Source: an uncultured Candidatus Actinomarina sp. (GTDB lineage: Bacteria > Actinomycetota > Acidimicrobiia > Actinomarinales > Actinomarinaceae). From it: a DNA stretch of 34,917 bases. A program made the translations under genes and the position numbers. How positions within the stretch are numbered: the first letter of the stretch is position 1; every line of letters begins with the position of its first letter. The notes under the pieces are model-generated. The model saw nothing but the letters and a program-made list of their open reading frames with translations, did no database searches and had not been told where the DNA came from. The DNA is taken from contig CACOLU010000011.1 of assembly GCA_902628045.1 (NCBI GenBank), forward strand, positions 1-34,917. Direction: 5' to 3'. Below are positions 22,664 to 29,912 of the stretch, in pieces.

Positions 22664-23548
22664 ATGAAAATTGAGTCAACAGATAAAGTAAAAAAAGGTC
22701 TCGCAGAAATGCTTAAAGGCGGCGTTATTATGGACGTTGTTAATGCTGAACAAGCAAAAATTGCTGAGAAATCTGGAGCTGTAGCAGTCATGGCTTTAGA
22801 AAGAATTCCTGCAGATATAAGAGCTGATGGTGGAGTGGCAAGAATGTCATCTGTCAGTGTAATTCAAGAAGTTATGGAGTCTGTATCGATACCTGTCATG
22901 GCCAAAGCAAGAATTGGTCATTTCGTTGAAGCACAGATGTTAGATTCATTAGGTATTGATTTTATTGACGAATCTGAAGTTCTTACACCTGCCGACGAAG
23001 TGAATCATATTAATAAACATAACTTTAAAGCTCCATTTGTATGTGGCGCTACTGGATTAGGTGAAGCAACGAGAAGAATAGCTGAAGGTGCTTCAATGAT
23101 TAGAACAAAGGGTGAAGCTGGTACTGGAAATGTAGTAGAAGCTGTAAGACATATGCGAACTATTACTAATGAATTAAATGAAGTTATTGCATGTGATGAA
23201 CATGAAATTGTTGCACTTAGTAAAAAATTTAGAGCACCACTTAATGTTTTAGAGGAAATCAAAGAACTTAATAAATTACCAGTAGTTAATTTTGCAGCTG
23301 GAGGGATTGCAACTCCAGCAGATGCTGCATTAATGATGCAATTAGGCTGTGATGGTGTTTTTGTTGGTTCTGGAATTTTCAAAAGTGGAGATCCCTCTGA
23401 AAGGGCAGAAGCTATTGTTATCGCAACCACTAACTTCAATGATCCTAAAGTTTTGGCTGAAGTATCGAAAAACCTCGGTGAACCTATGGTTGGTATAAAT
23501 ATTGATACGCTATCTGAGGAAGAGAAATTAGCTAGAAGAGGTTGGTAA
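22664..23548 (+). CDS. pdxS: pyridoxal 5'-phosphate synthase, PdxS subunit
   Basis: 294 residues, full length and highly conserved. PdxS condenses ribose 5-phosphate, glyceraldehyde 3-phosphate and ammonia into pyridoxal phosphate. Visible catalytic residues are D24 ([13 protein letters not shown]), K81 ([13 protein letters not shown]) and K149 ([13 protein letters not shown]). [16 protein letters not shown] and [12 protein letters not shown] form the phosphate-binding C-terminal part. Ammonia comes from PdxT, encoded directly after it with no gap. PLP made here is needed by GcvP elsewhere in the window. Confidence 0.98.
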   Translation: MKIESTDKVKKGLAEMLKGGVIMDVVNAEQAKIAEKSGAVAVMALERIPADIRADGGVARMSSVSVIQEVMESVSIPVMAKARIGHFVEAQMLDSLGIDFIDESEVLTPADEVNHINKHNFKAPFVCGATGLGEATRRIAEGASMIRTKGEAGTGNVVEAVRHMRTITNELNEVIACDEHEIVALSKKFRAPLNVLEEIKELNKLPVVNFAAGGIATPADAALMMQLGCDGVFVGSGIFKSGDPSERAEAIVIATTNFNDPKVLAEVSKNLGEPMVGINIDTLSEEEKLARRGW

Positions 23549-24130
23549 TTGAAAGTTGGAATACTTTCATTCCAAGGCAGTTTTCTCGATCATTCAAAGA
23601 GCATTTCTGAGATTGGTTTCAATCCATTATTAATTAAACAATCTAAAGATTTAGATTTTATCGATGCTCTTATTCTTCCTGGTGGAGAATCAACAGCAAT
23701 GAAAAAAATTAACGAATTTAGTGGTCTACTAAGCAAATTAGATCAAATTATAAAAGATGGAATACCTACTTTAACTACCTGTGCAGGAACAATACTTTTA
23801 GCTAAAGAGGTCATTGGTGGTGAAGAGACTATCCCAAATATAGATATTGAAATTACACGAAATGCATATGGTAGACAAACAGAGTCATTTGAAGGTAATG
23901 TGAAGTTTTTTGAGAATGAAGATATTTATTGTTTTATAAGAGCACCAAAAATATCTAAAATTTTATCTGATGAAGTGGATATTATCGCAGAACATAATGA
24001 TGAAATTGTCGGTGCTGCTCAAAAAAATGTTGTCGCACTTACATTTCATCCTGAACTGAACAATGATGAATATTATCTAAATTGGTTATATGATTTTATC
24101 CTGGAAGGTAAAAATGTCAGGTCATTCTAA
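23549..24130 (+). CDS. pdxT: pyridoxal 5'-phosphate synthase, glutaminase PdxT subunit
   Basis: 193 residues, a class I glutamine amidotransferase. The catalytic Cys is C78 in TTCAGTILLA, and the His/Glu pair is H167 and E169 in FHPEL. LPGGEST (43-49) is the oxyanion-side loop. It hydrolyses glutamine and channels ammonia to PdxS. The start is a TTG directly abutting the pdxS stop (TAATTG); the next in-frame Met is at residue 51, well inside the conserved LPGGESTAM segment, so TTG is required. Its end overlaps yebC by 17 bp. Confidence 0.96.
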   Translation: MKVGILSFQGSFLDHSKSISEIGFNPLLIKQSKDLDFIDALILPGGESTAMKKINEFSGLLSKLDQIIKDGIPTLTTCAGTILLAKEVIGGEETIPNIDIEITRNAYGRQTESFEGNVKFFENEDIYCFIRAPKISKILSDEVDIIAEHNDEIVGAAQKNVVALTFHPELNNDEYYLNWLYDFILEGKNVRSF

Positions 24131-24857
24131 ATGGTCAACCATCAAAAGAAAAAAAGGAGCCAATGATGCAAAAAGAGGTAAATTATTTGCAAAATTAATT
24201 AAAGGAATAGAGGTAGCTGCTAAGAATGGAGGTACCGACCCAGCCGCTAATGCATCTTTATATCAAGCAATTTCAAAAGCAAAATCTAGTTCTGTACCCA
24301 ATGACAATATAGAGCGTGCTCTTAAAAGAATAGACGGAAATGTTGATACAGGGGAGATATTTGAACTTACTTATGAGGGATACGGACCTTTTGGAGTAGC
24401 AATTTTAATTAACTGTTTAACAGATAATAAAAATAGAACTTCATCAGATGTAAGAGCAGTTTTAACTAAGAACAATGGATCAATGGGTAATCCTGGAAGT
24501 GTTAACTATTTATTTGATAGAAAAGCAATATTCCAATTTGATACATATGATGACGAACTTATTGAGTTTGGTATAAGTAACAATTGTTTAGAAATTCAAG
24601 AAAGTAAAAATTCTTTAACATTTGAGTATGACCCTAAAGATTTTAAAGATGTTTATGAATTATTTAACTCAAGTGCATACACTCCATCAAGCGCTGAAAT
24701 AGCATATATACCATCTTCATCAATCAATTTAAAAGCTGATCAATTCGATAAAATAACAAAATTAATTGAAGCATTAGAAGAATTAGATGATGTGCAGGAT
24801 GTATACGCAAATTTTGACATTGAAGAAAAAGAATTAGAGTCATTCCTTTCTGAATAA
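24114..24857 (+). CDS. yebC: YebC/TACO1-family protein (transcription/translation-associated)
   Basis: 247 residues, full length. It starts MSGHSKWSTIKRKKGAND, the diagnostic N-terminus, with GKLFAKLIKGIEVAAKNGG, YEGYGPFGVAILINCLTDNKNRT and the central NNGSMGNPGSVNYLF. YebC-family proteins have been described as transcription factors and, more recently, as translation factors helping ribosomes through proline stretches; I cannot separate these from sequence. ATG 24114 is chosen because GGAAGG (24103-24108) lies 5 nt upstream and the upstream in-frame ATG at 24090 would add eight unrelated residues. In Actinobacteria yebC normally precedes ruvC. Confidence 0.96.
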   Translation: MSGHSKWSTIKRKKGANDAKRGKLFAKLIKGIEVAAKNGGTDPAANASLYQAISKAKSSSVPNDNIERALKRIDGNVDTGEIFELTYEGYGPFGVAILINCLTDNKNRTSSDVRAVLTKNNGSMGNPGSVNYLFDRKAIFQFDTYDDELIEFGISNNCLEIQESKNSLTFEYDPKDFKDVYELFNSSAYTPSSAEIAYIPSSSINLKADQFDKITKLIEALEELDDVQDVYANFDIEEKELESFLSE

Positions 24858-24864
24858 TAAAAAG

Positions 24865-24870
24865 TAATAT
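24865..24870 (+). promoter_or_regulatory. leaderless-type -10 hexamer of the nuclease-queA-tgt-sec unit
   Basis: TAATAT ends 6 nt before the ATG at 24877, in the 19 nt gap after yebC. No Shine-Dalgarno is present. It marks a probable transcript start for the nuclease gene and the coupled genes after it. Confidence 0.4.
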
Positions 24871-24876
24871 TTAGAT

Positions 24877-25230
24877 ATGGTAAATAAAGCAAAAAAACAG
24901 GGAACTACTTACGAGACAAATATAGTTAATAGACTAAATAAAAATAATAAATTCAAATCTCAAAGATTTGCTGAGGGCGGTTCAAAAGATTTAGGCGATG
25001 TGCAATTATTTGTAGAAGAAGAAGAATTTTTTATTGAAGCTAAATCAAGACAAAATTTAAATATTCACCAGTCTTTAGATAAAGCAATTGAAAAATCTGG
25101 AAGTGAAAATACAGTTTTATTTTGGAAAAAATTAAAAAAAAGAGACGGTAATTCTAGGAGATCGTCCGATGGCATGCCAGAAGTTGTTACGATGTCATAT
25201 GATTTATTCATCAAATTATTAAATAAATAA
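24877..25230 (+). CDS. PD-(D/E)XK nuclease, Holliday-junction-resolvase-like, in the ruvC position
   Basis: 117 residues. A PD-(D/E)XK active site can be read: E13 in the first helix (GTTYETNIV), D41 in GGSKDLGDVQ, and E54-A-K56 in FFIEAKSR, with Q65 in the following helix. Spacing and small size resemble archaeal Hjc-type resolvases. The layout KGTxxE...RxxxGGxxDxGD...EAKxxxxLxxxxxxDxA...KxxG...VxMxxxxFxxLL is one I remember from small proteins in actinophages and some actinobacteria. It sits directly between yebC and queA, where Actinobacteria usually have ruvC, ruvA and ruvB. Resolvase function is inference; it could be another structure-specific or restriction-type endonuclease. Confidence 0.8.
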   Translation: MVNKAKKQGTTYETNIVNRLNKNNKFKSQRFAEGGSKDLGDVQLFVEEEEFFIEAKSRQNLNIHQSLDKAIEKSGSENTVLFWKKLKKRDGNSRRSSDGMPEVVTMSYDLFIKLLNK

Positions 25231-26225
25231 TGCCTTTTGAAGCAAAGGTTTACAATTACAAACTTCCTAAAGATTCCATTAAACAAGAACCTTATAAAGA
25301 TCCAAATTTATCAAAATTATTGATTGCAGAATCAAAAGAGATAATTGATTTTGCAAATCTTATTTCTATTGTTCAAAGGCCATCTTTATTTATTATGAAT
25401 AAATCAGAAGTGCAAAATGTAAGAATAGAAAGTAAGAAATCTACTGGTGGTTCGATAGAGGTTTTCATACTAGAGATTAAATCACAATTTGTTGCTGTAT
25501 GTCTCATTAAATCAACAGATAAGAAGATTATAAATAAAAAATATGTACTTAAAGATTTTAATTTTGAAGTTATTGATATTTTGGATGAAACTTTCGAAAT
25601 TAAATTCAATATGCCAGTAATAGATATAATCAATTCCTACGGACAAACACCACTTCCGCCATATATTAAAGATGATCCAGATAAATACGAATATTATAAT
25701 AACCAGTTTGCCGATGGGGGATTTTCAGTAGCATCTCCCACAGCAGGATTACATTTTACAAATGAACAAATAGATAATTTAATTGATGCAGGCCATAAGT
25801 TTATTTTTATAAATTTAGATGTAAATATTGATACGTTTAAACCTGTTACAGAAAAATTTCTAGAAAATCATAAAATTCATAACGAGAATTATCAAATAAA
25901 TAAAGAAGACTGGTATGACATATTAGATGCTAAAGAATCACAAGTTGATATATACTGCGTTGGTACTACTTCTTTAAGAGCAGTAGAATCAGCCTTCGTA
26001 ACAGGAAAATTATCAAGCTCCACAGATTATTTTATCTATCCAGATACCAAAATTAACATTCCTGATTATTTGATTACTAATTTTCATGCACCTAGAAGCT
26101 CTCTTTTATCAATCGTTGATTGTATATATGGACCTAGATGGAAACACTTGTATAACTATGCCCTTGAAATGAATTTAAAATTTTTAAGTTTTGGTGATGC
26201 AGTACTATTTAAAGTAAATGAATAA
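25230..26225 (+). CDS. queA: S-adenosylmethionine:tRNA ribosyltransferase-isomerase
   Basis: 331 residues. QueA transfers and rearranges the ribosyl part of SAM onto preQ1-modified tRNA, making epoxyqueuosine. Recognisable blocks are TGGSIEVFILE, GQTPLPPYI, FSVASPTAGLHFT, HKIHNENYQI, VGTTSLRAVESA and LITNFHAPRSSLLSIV. Several positions are diverged from the common form, notably NIDTFKPV where most have GxGTFxPV. The protein is slightly short. The ATG overlaps the nuclease stop by 1 bp (TAATG), so the two are translationally coupled. It overlaps tgt by 8 bp. Confidence 0.93.
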   Translation: MPFEAKVYNYKLPKDSIKQEPYKDPNLSKLLIAESKEIIDFANLISIVQRPSLFIMNKSEVQNVRIESKKSTGGSIEVFILEIKSQFVAVCLIKSTDKKIINKKYVLKDFNFEVIDILDETFEIKFNMPVIDIINSYGQTPLPPYIKDDPDKYEYYNNQFADGGFSVASPTAGLHFTNEQIDNLIDAGHKFIFINLDVNIDTFKPVTEKFLENHKIHNENYQINKEDWYDILDAKESQVDIYCVGTTSLRAVESAFVTGKLSSSTDYFIYPDTKINIPDYLITNFHAPRSSLLSIVDCIYGPRWKHLYNYALEMNLKFLSFGDAVLFKVNE

Positions 26226-27303
26226 TATAAACCTTAAAACAATTGCGAATGATGGAAAAGCCAGAGTCAATGAAGTAAAAATTAACGGTAAGACATTTCA
26301 AACACCCTCCTTTATGCCTGTTGCTACTAGAGGTGCAATAAAGTCGCTTCCGCTTGATTATTTAAAAAAAACAGATGTTTTATTAGCTAATACATATCAT
26401 CTTTTCTTACGTCCTGGTCTAGAAGTTATAAAAGAATTTGATGGTTTACATAATTTCATAGGTTGGAATAAATTAATACTTACTGATTCGGGAGGATTTC
26501 AAGGATGGTCAATTCCTAATAAATTTAAAGAAGATGGTATAGAATTTAAAAATATTTATGATGGTTCAAAGTTTTTTATGGACCCAATTTTATCAATGGA
26601 TATACAAAATATTTTAAATAGCGATATCGCAATGATTTTGGACTCTTTGGTAGATATAGATAAAGATTATGACACTCAACTCCAGTCAATAAATATAACA
26701 AAGAAATGGGCTGAAACTGCAAGAAATTATCATTCAAATGATACACAATCTCTTTTTGGAATTGTTCAAGGAGGTAAATTCAATGAGTTAAGAGAAAAGT
26801 CAGCTTTAGATATGGTTTCACTAAATTTCGATGGTTATGCAATTGGTGGATTAGCAATAGGAGAAACCCCTACGGAAAGAAAAAACATTGTAGATTTTAC
26901 AGTGGATATACTTCCAAACGATAAATTACGATATGTAATGGGTCTTGGAGATATTGAAGGAATGTTGGATCTTATAGAATTAGGCATAGATATATTTGAT
27001 TGTGTATGGCCTGCTCGACTTGCTCGCCATGGAAAAATAATAAATAAAGGTAATTTTTTTAATCTAAAAAATAGTCAATTTAAAAACATTACAGAACCTC
27101 TAGTAGTTGATTGCAAATGTTATGTTTGCAATAACTTTTCAAAAGCATATTTAAGACATTTACTTATAAATGAATCAACCTCGTCATGGTTCTATTTAAC
27201 ATTGCACAACATATATCAGACTGAAAATATACTTTCCGAAGTAAGAAAAAGTATATTAAACTCAGAATTTGAAAACTATAAAGGAAGTATTTTAAATGGG
27301 TGA
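26218..27303 (+). CDS. tgt: tRNA-guanine transglycosylase
   Basis: 361 residues, (beta/alpha)8 TGT. Catalytic D90 (LTDSGGFQ) and nucleophile D261 (FDCVWPARLARHG) are present. The zinc site C299, C301, C304, H330 has canonical spacing. FGIVQGG and GGLAIGE of the base-binding pocket are visible. The usual FDEC pocket segment is instead LDSL (141-144), and the LAVG residue pair is LAIG (212-215), so the base pocket differs from typical preQ1-using enzymes. It exchanges guanine at the wobble position of certain tRNAs for a 7-deazaguanine. No preQ1 synthesis genes (queCDEF) are in the window, so the precursor source is unknown. Confidence 0.94.
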   Translation: MNNINLKTIANDGKARVNEVKINGKTFQTPSFMPVATRGAIKSLPLDYLKKTDVLLANTYHLFLRPGLEVIKEFDGLHNFIGWNKLILTDSGGFQGWSIPNKFKEDGIEFKNIYDGSKFFMDPILSMDIQNILNSDIAMILDSLVDIDKDYDTQLQSINITKKWAETARNYHSNDTQSLFGIVQGGKFNELREKSALDMVSLNFDGYAIGGLAIGETPTERKNIVDFTVDILPNDKLRYVMGLGDIEGMLDLIELGIDIFDCVWPARLARHGKIINKGNFFNLKNSQFKNITEPLVVDCKCYVCNNFSKAYLRHLLINESTSSWFYLTLHNIYQTENILSEVRKSILNSEFENYKGSILNG

Positions 27304-27544
27304 CTTTATTGCTCTTATGCCTTTAATCACAGTTTTCTTATTATTTTATTTGATTCTTTATATTCCTCAACGAAGACGTCAAAAAAAACATAAATCCTAT
27401 ATTGAGGCCTTGAAAATTGGTGATGATGTAGTTACTGATTCAGGAATATATGGTAGGGTGACAAATATAAAAGAAGAAAGCGTCACACTAGTTCTTAAAA
27501 AAGGCGAAATCGAAATATTGAAAAGCAAAATACTTCACCAATAG
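27296..27544 (+). CDS. yajC: preprotein translocase accessory subunit YajC
   Basis: 82 residues: one N-terminal membrane helix (about 3-24), then PQRRRQKKHKSYIEALKIGDDVVTDSGIYGRV, the family signature of a basic stretch followed by the LKxGDxVxTxxGxxGxV domain. YajC associates with SecD and SecF. The start overlaps tgt by 8 bp and is preceded by AAGGAAG (27281-27287), a usable Shine-Dalgarno. secD follows after 3 nt. Confidence 0.95.
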   Translation: MGDFIALMPLITVFLLFYLILYIPQRRRQKKHKSYIEALKIGDDVVTDSGIYGRVTNIKEESVTLVLKKGEIEILKSKILHQ

Positions 27545-27547
27545 ACA

Positions 27548-28993
27548 ATGAAAAGAATTATAAAACTATTATTTTTACCGTTACTTTCTGTAGGATTACT
27601 AATTTATGTATTTATGAATGCAATACAGCCTAAACTTGGTCTTGATCTACAAGGTGGAATATCAGTAATACTTACTGCTGAAGAAGACACTGAACCTGAA
27701 TTAATCGAACAAGCTGTTGAAATCATGAGAACTAGAATTGCAGCATTTGGGGAAGTACAAGAACCCGAAATCTCCATAAGTGGTGAAAACTCCGTATTAG
27801 TACAATTACCTGGTTTAACAGATCAAGAGAAAGCTTTACAAGCCGTAGGAACGACAGGGCTTTTAACTTTTAGACCTGTTATTAATTCTTCATTGCAAAC
27901 TGGCATTTCTCCAGCATTGACAATTAAAGAAAATCCTGAAGACCCTGAAAACCCAATTATTACTGCACTACCAGGTGTTGATGAATTAACTGGCTTATCT
28001 ATAAATGATGATCCATCAACAACTTCATATTTATTGTCATTAAGAGATGGGTTTCCTATTATATATGAATTAGGTCCTGCTGAGCTTACAGGAAATGATA
28101 TAGATGATGCATTAGCTGTATATCCACAAAATGAATGGGTTGTACAATTAAACTTTAAAGATGAATCCGCTGATAAGTTTACAGAACTAACAAAAGTTCT
28201 AGCATCAAATTTAGGTGACCAACGAAAATTAGCAATTGTATTAGATGAGGAAGTAATTTCAGCACCTCAAGTTGCATTTGATGTTAATCCTCAAATAGGA
28301 ATAACTGGAGGTACAGCATCTATATCGATGGGAAATGTTGATCAAGGAGAATCCGCAAATAATCTTGCTGTAATTCTACGTTATGGTGCTTTACCGGTTT
28401 CTTTTGAGAGATCGTCTATTCAAAAGGTATCTGCTACTTTAGGTGAAAACACTCTCAATTTAGGTTTGCAAGCTGGCTTGGTAGGGCTCATTATTGTGAG
28501 TATATTTTTATTATTTTACTATCGTCTTTCAGGTTTAATAGCAATAGTTGGTTTAGGTTCCTTTGGTGCATTGTTTTACTCGGTCATATCACTTTTAGGT
28601 GAATGGCAAGGCTATACACTAACACTTGCTGGCATTGCTGGCGTAATTGTTTCTATAGGCCTTACAGCAGATTCATATATTGTTATATTTGAAAAATTAA
28701 AAGATGAATTAAAAATTGGTCGTTCATTTAATTTTGCAACAGAAAAAGCCGTAAAAGAGGCCTGGAACACAATATTAGTTGCGGACTTTGTATCAATAAT
28801 TGCTGCTATTATTCTTTATTTACTTGCAGTTGGACCTATCAGAGGTTTTGCACTAACACTCGGTTTAGCAACAGTGTTTGATTTATTTTATACAAGAATG
28901 TTCATATCAACAGCTGTTCCAGTAGTGGGAAACATTACTGATAATCCACGATTTTATTTTCCTTTAAACAGAAAGGATATAGAGGATGTTTAA
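27548..28993 (+). CDS. secD: protein export subunit SecD
   Basis: 481 residues. One N-terminal membrane helix (about 5-24) is followed by the LGLDLQGG motif (31-38), the large extracytoplasmic P1 domain, and five C-terminal helices containing GVIVSIGLTADSYIVIFEKLKDE, where the conserved Asp of the proton-relay helix lies. SecD and SecF use the proton gradient to pull exported proteins through SecYEG. It is shorter than mycobacterial SecD, mainly for lack of the Pro-rich extension. It overlaps secF by 8 bp (ATGTTTAA). Confidence 0.97.
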   Translation: MKRIIKLLFLPLLSVGLLIYVFMNAIQPKLGLDLQGGISVILTAEEDTEPELIEQAVEIMRTRIAAFGEVQEPEISISGENSVLVQLPGLTDQEKALQAVGTTGLLTFRPVINSSLQTGISPALTIKENPEDPENPIITALPGVDELTGLSINDDPSTTSYLLSLRDGFPIIYELGPAELTGNDIDDALAVYPQNEWVVQLNFKDESADKFTELTKVLASNLGDQRKLAIVLDEEVISAPQVAFDVNPQIGITGGTASISMGNVDQGESANNLAVILRYGALPVSFERSSIQKVSATLGENTLNLGLQAGLVGLIIVSIFLLFYYRLSGLIAIVGLGSFGALFYSVISLLGEWQGYTLTLAGIAGVIVSIGLTADSYIVIFEKLKDELKIGRSFNFATEKAVKEAWNTILVADFVSIIAAIILYLLAVGPIRGFALTLGLATVFDLFYTRMFISTAVPVVGNITDNPRFYFPLNRKDIEDV

Positions 28994-29894
28994 AAGGTTA
29001 TTTTTAGGTACCACGCAAATTGATTTTAAAGATATAGGTCCTAGATTTTATAAAATTTTTATCATTGAAATAATAATTTTTGGTTCGATATTAATTGCCT
29101 CAGTTGTTGGATTTCTGTCATTAAATTTATCAGTGGATTTTACTGGCGGTACAACTTATCAATTAGATACTGAATACACTGAGAATGATATTGCTGATGT
29201 TCTAAGCAACTCTATTTTAGAAGTTTCTCGCTATCAAACATTTGAAAACTCTAATACAATAATATTTAGAGCTGTTGAGTCATCACAAGAGGATGAAACG
29301 GAATTTCTAAATTACTTAGGAAATAAATTTAATGTACCAACAGGTGAAATAGATTTCCAAAGAGTTGGTCCAACATTCGGACAAGATATTACAGAAAAAG
29401 GAATAAGAGCTTTAGTTATATTCCTGTCAATAATAGCTTTACTTATTTCATTTAGATATGAATATAAATACTCCCTTATTGCATTGGTTGCGTTACTTCA
29501 TGATTTATTATTAACTTTTTCTATATATGTTCTAATTGGACTTGAGATTACGCCTTCAACAGTAATTGCACTTTTAACTATTCTTGGTTACTCCCTTTAT
29601 GACACAGTTATATTATTTGACAAATTGAAAGATTCACAAAAAGCCTTTAAATTAAGTAACTTAAATAGAGAAGTTCTTAATAAAACATTTAATGAAGTTT
29701 TAATGAGAAGTATTAACACATCACTAACATCTGCTATCCCAATAATTTCAATTATCGTTATTGGTAATTATTTAGGTATTGAAGGTAATCTTGCTGATTT
29801 TGCAATACCTCTATTAATAGGTATAGTTTCTGGGACTTATAGTTCAATATTTGTAACTGTTCCATTTTTATCAAAAATAATTAAAACAAATTAA
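28986..29894 (+). CDS. secF: protein export subunit SecF
   Basis: 302 residues, six membrane helices. N-terminal helix at about 24-46, then LSVDFTGGTTYQL, the SecF equivalent of the SecD D/GG motif; C-terminal helices include LGYSLYDTVILFDKLKDSQ. It is translated with secD through an 8 bp overlap, with AAAGGATATAGAGG just upstream of its ATG. In many actinobacteria apt (adenine phosphoribosyltransferase) lies between secF and relA; it is absent here, and relA starts after 18 nt. Confidence 0.97.
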   Translation: MFKRLFLGTTQIDFKDIGPRFYKIFIIEIIIFGSILIASVVGFLSLNLSVDFTGGTTYQLDTEYTENDIADVLSNSILEVSRYQTFENSNTIIFRAVESSQEDETEFLNYLGNKFNVPTGEIDFQRVGPTFGQDITEKGIRALVIFLSIIALLISFRYEYKYSLIALVALLHDLLLTFSIYVLIGLEITPSTVIALLTILGYSLYDTVILFDKLKDSQKAFKLSNLNREVLNKTFNEVLMRSINTSLTSAIPIISIIVIGNYLGIEGNLADFAIPLLIGIVSGTYSSIFVTVPFLSKIIKTN

Positions 29895-29900
29895 TTTTAG

Positions 29901-29906
29901 TACCAT
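29901..29906 (+). promoter_or_regulatory. leaderless-type -10 hexamer of relA
   Basis: TACCAT ends 6 nt before the relA ATG, in the 18 nt gap after secF, with no Shine-Dalgarno. It suggests a separate relA-hydrolase-hisS-aspS transcript. Confidence 0.35.
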
Positions 29907-29912
29907 TAACTT

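Noticed and set aside
23005-23439. Open frame of 144 codons on the minus strand
   Set aside because: It lies entirely within pdxS, which has all its catalytic lysines, and the translation is a low-complexity antisense product.
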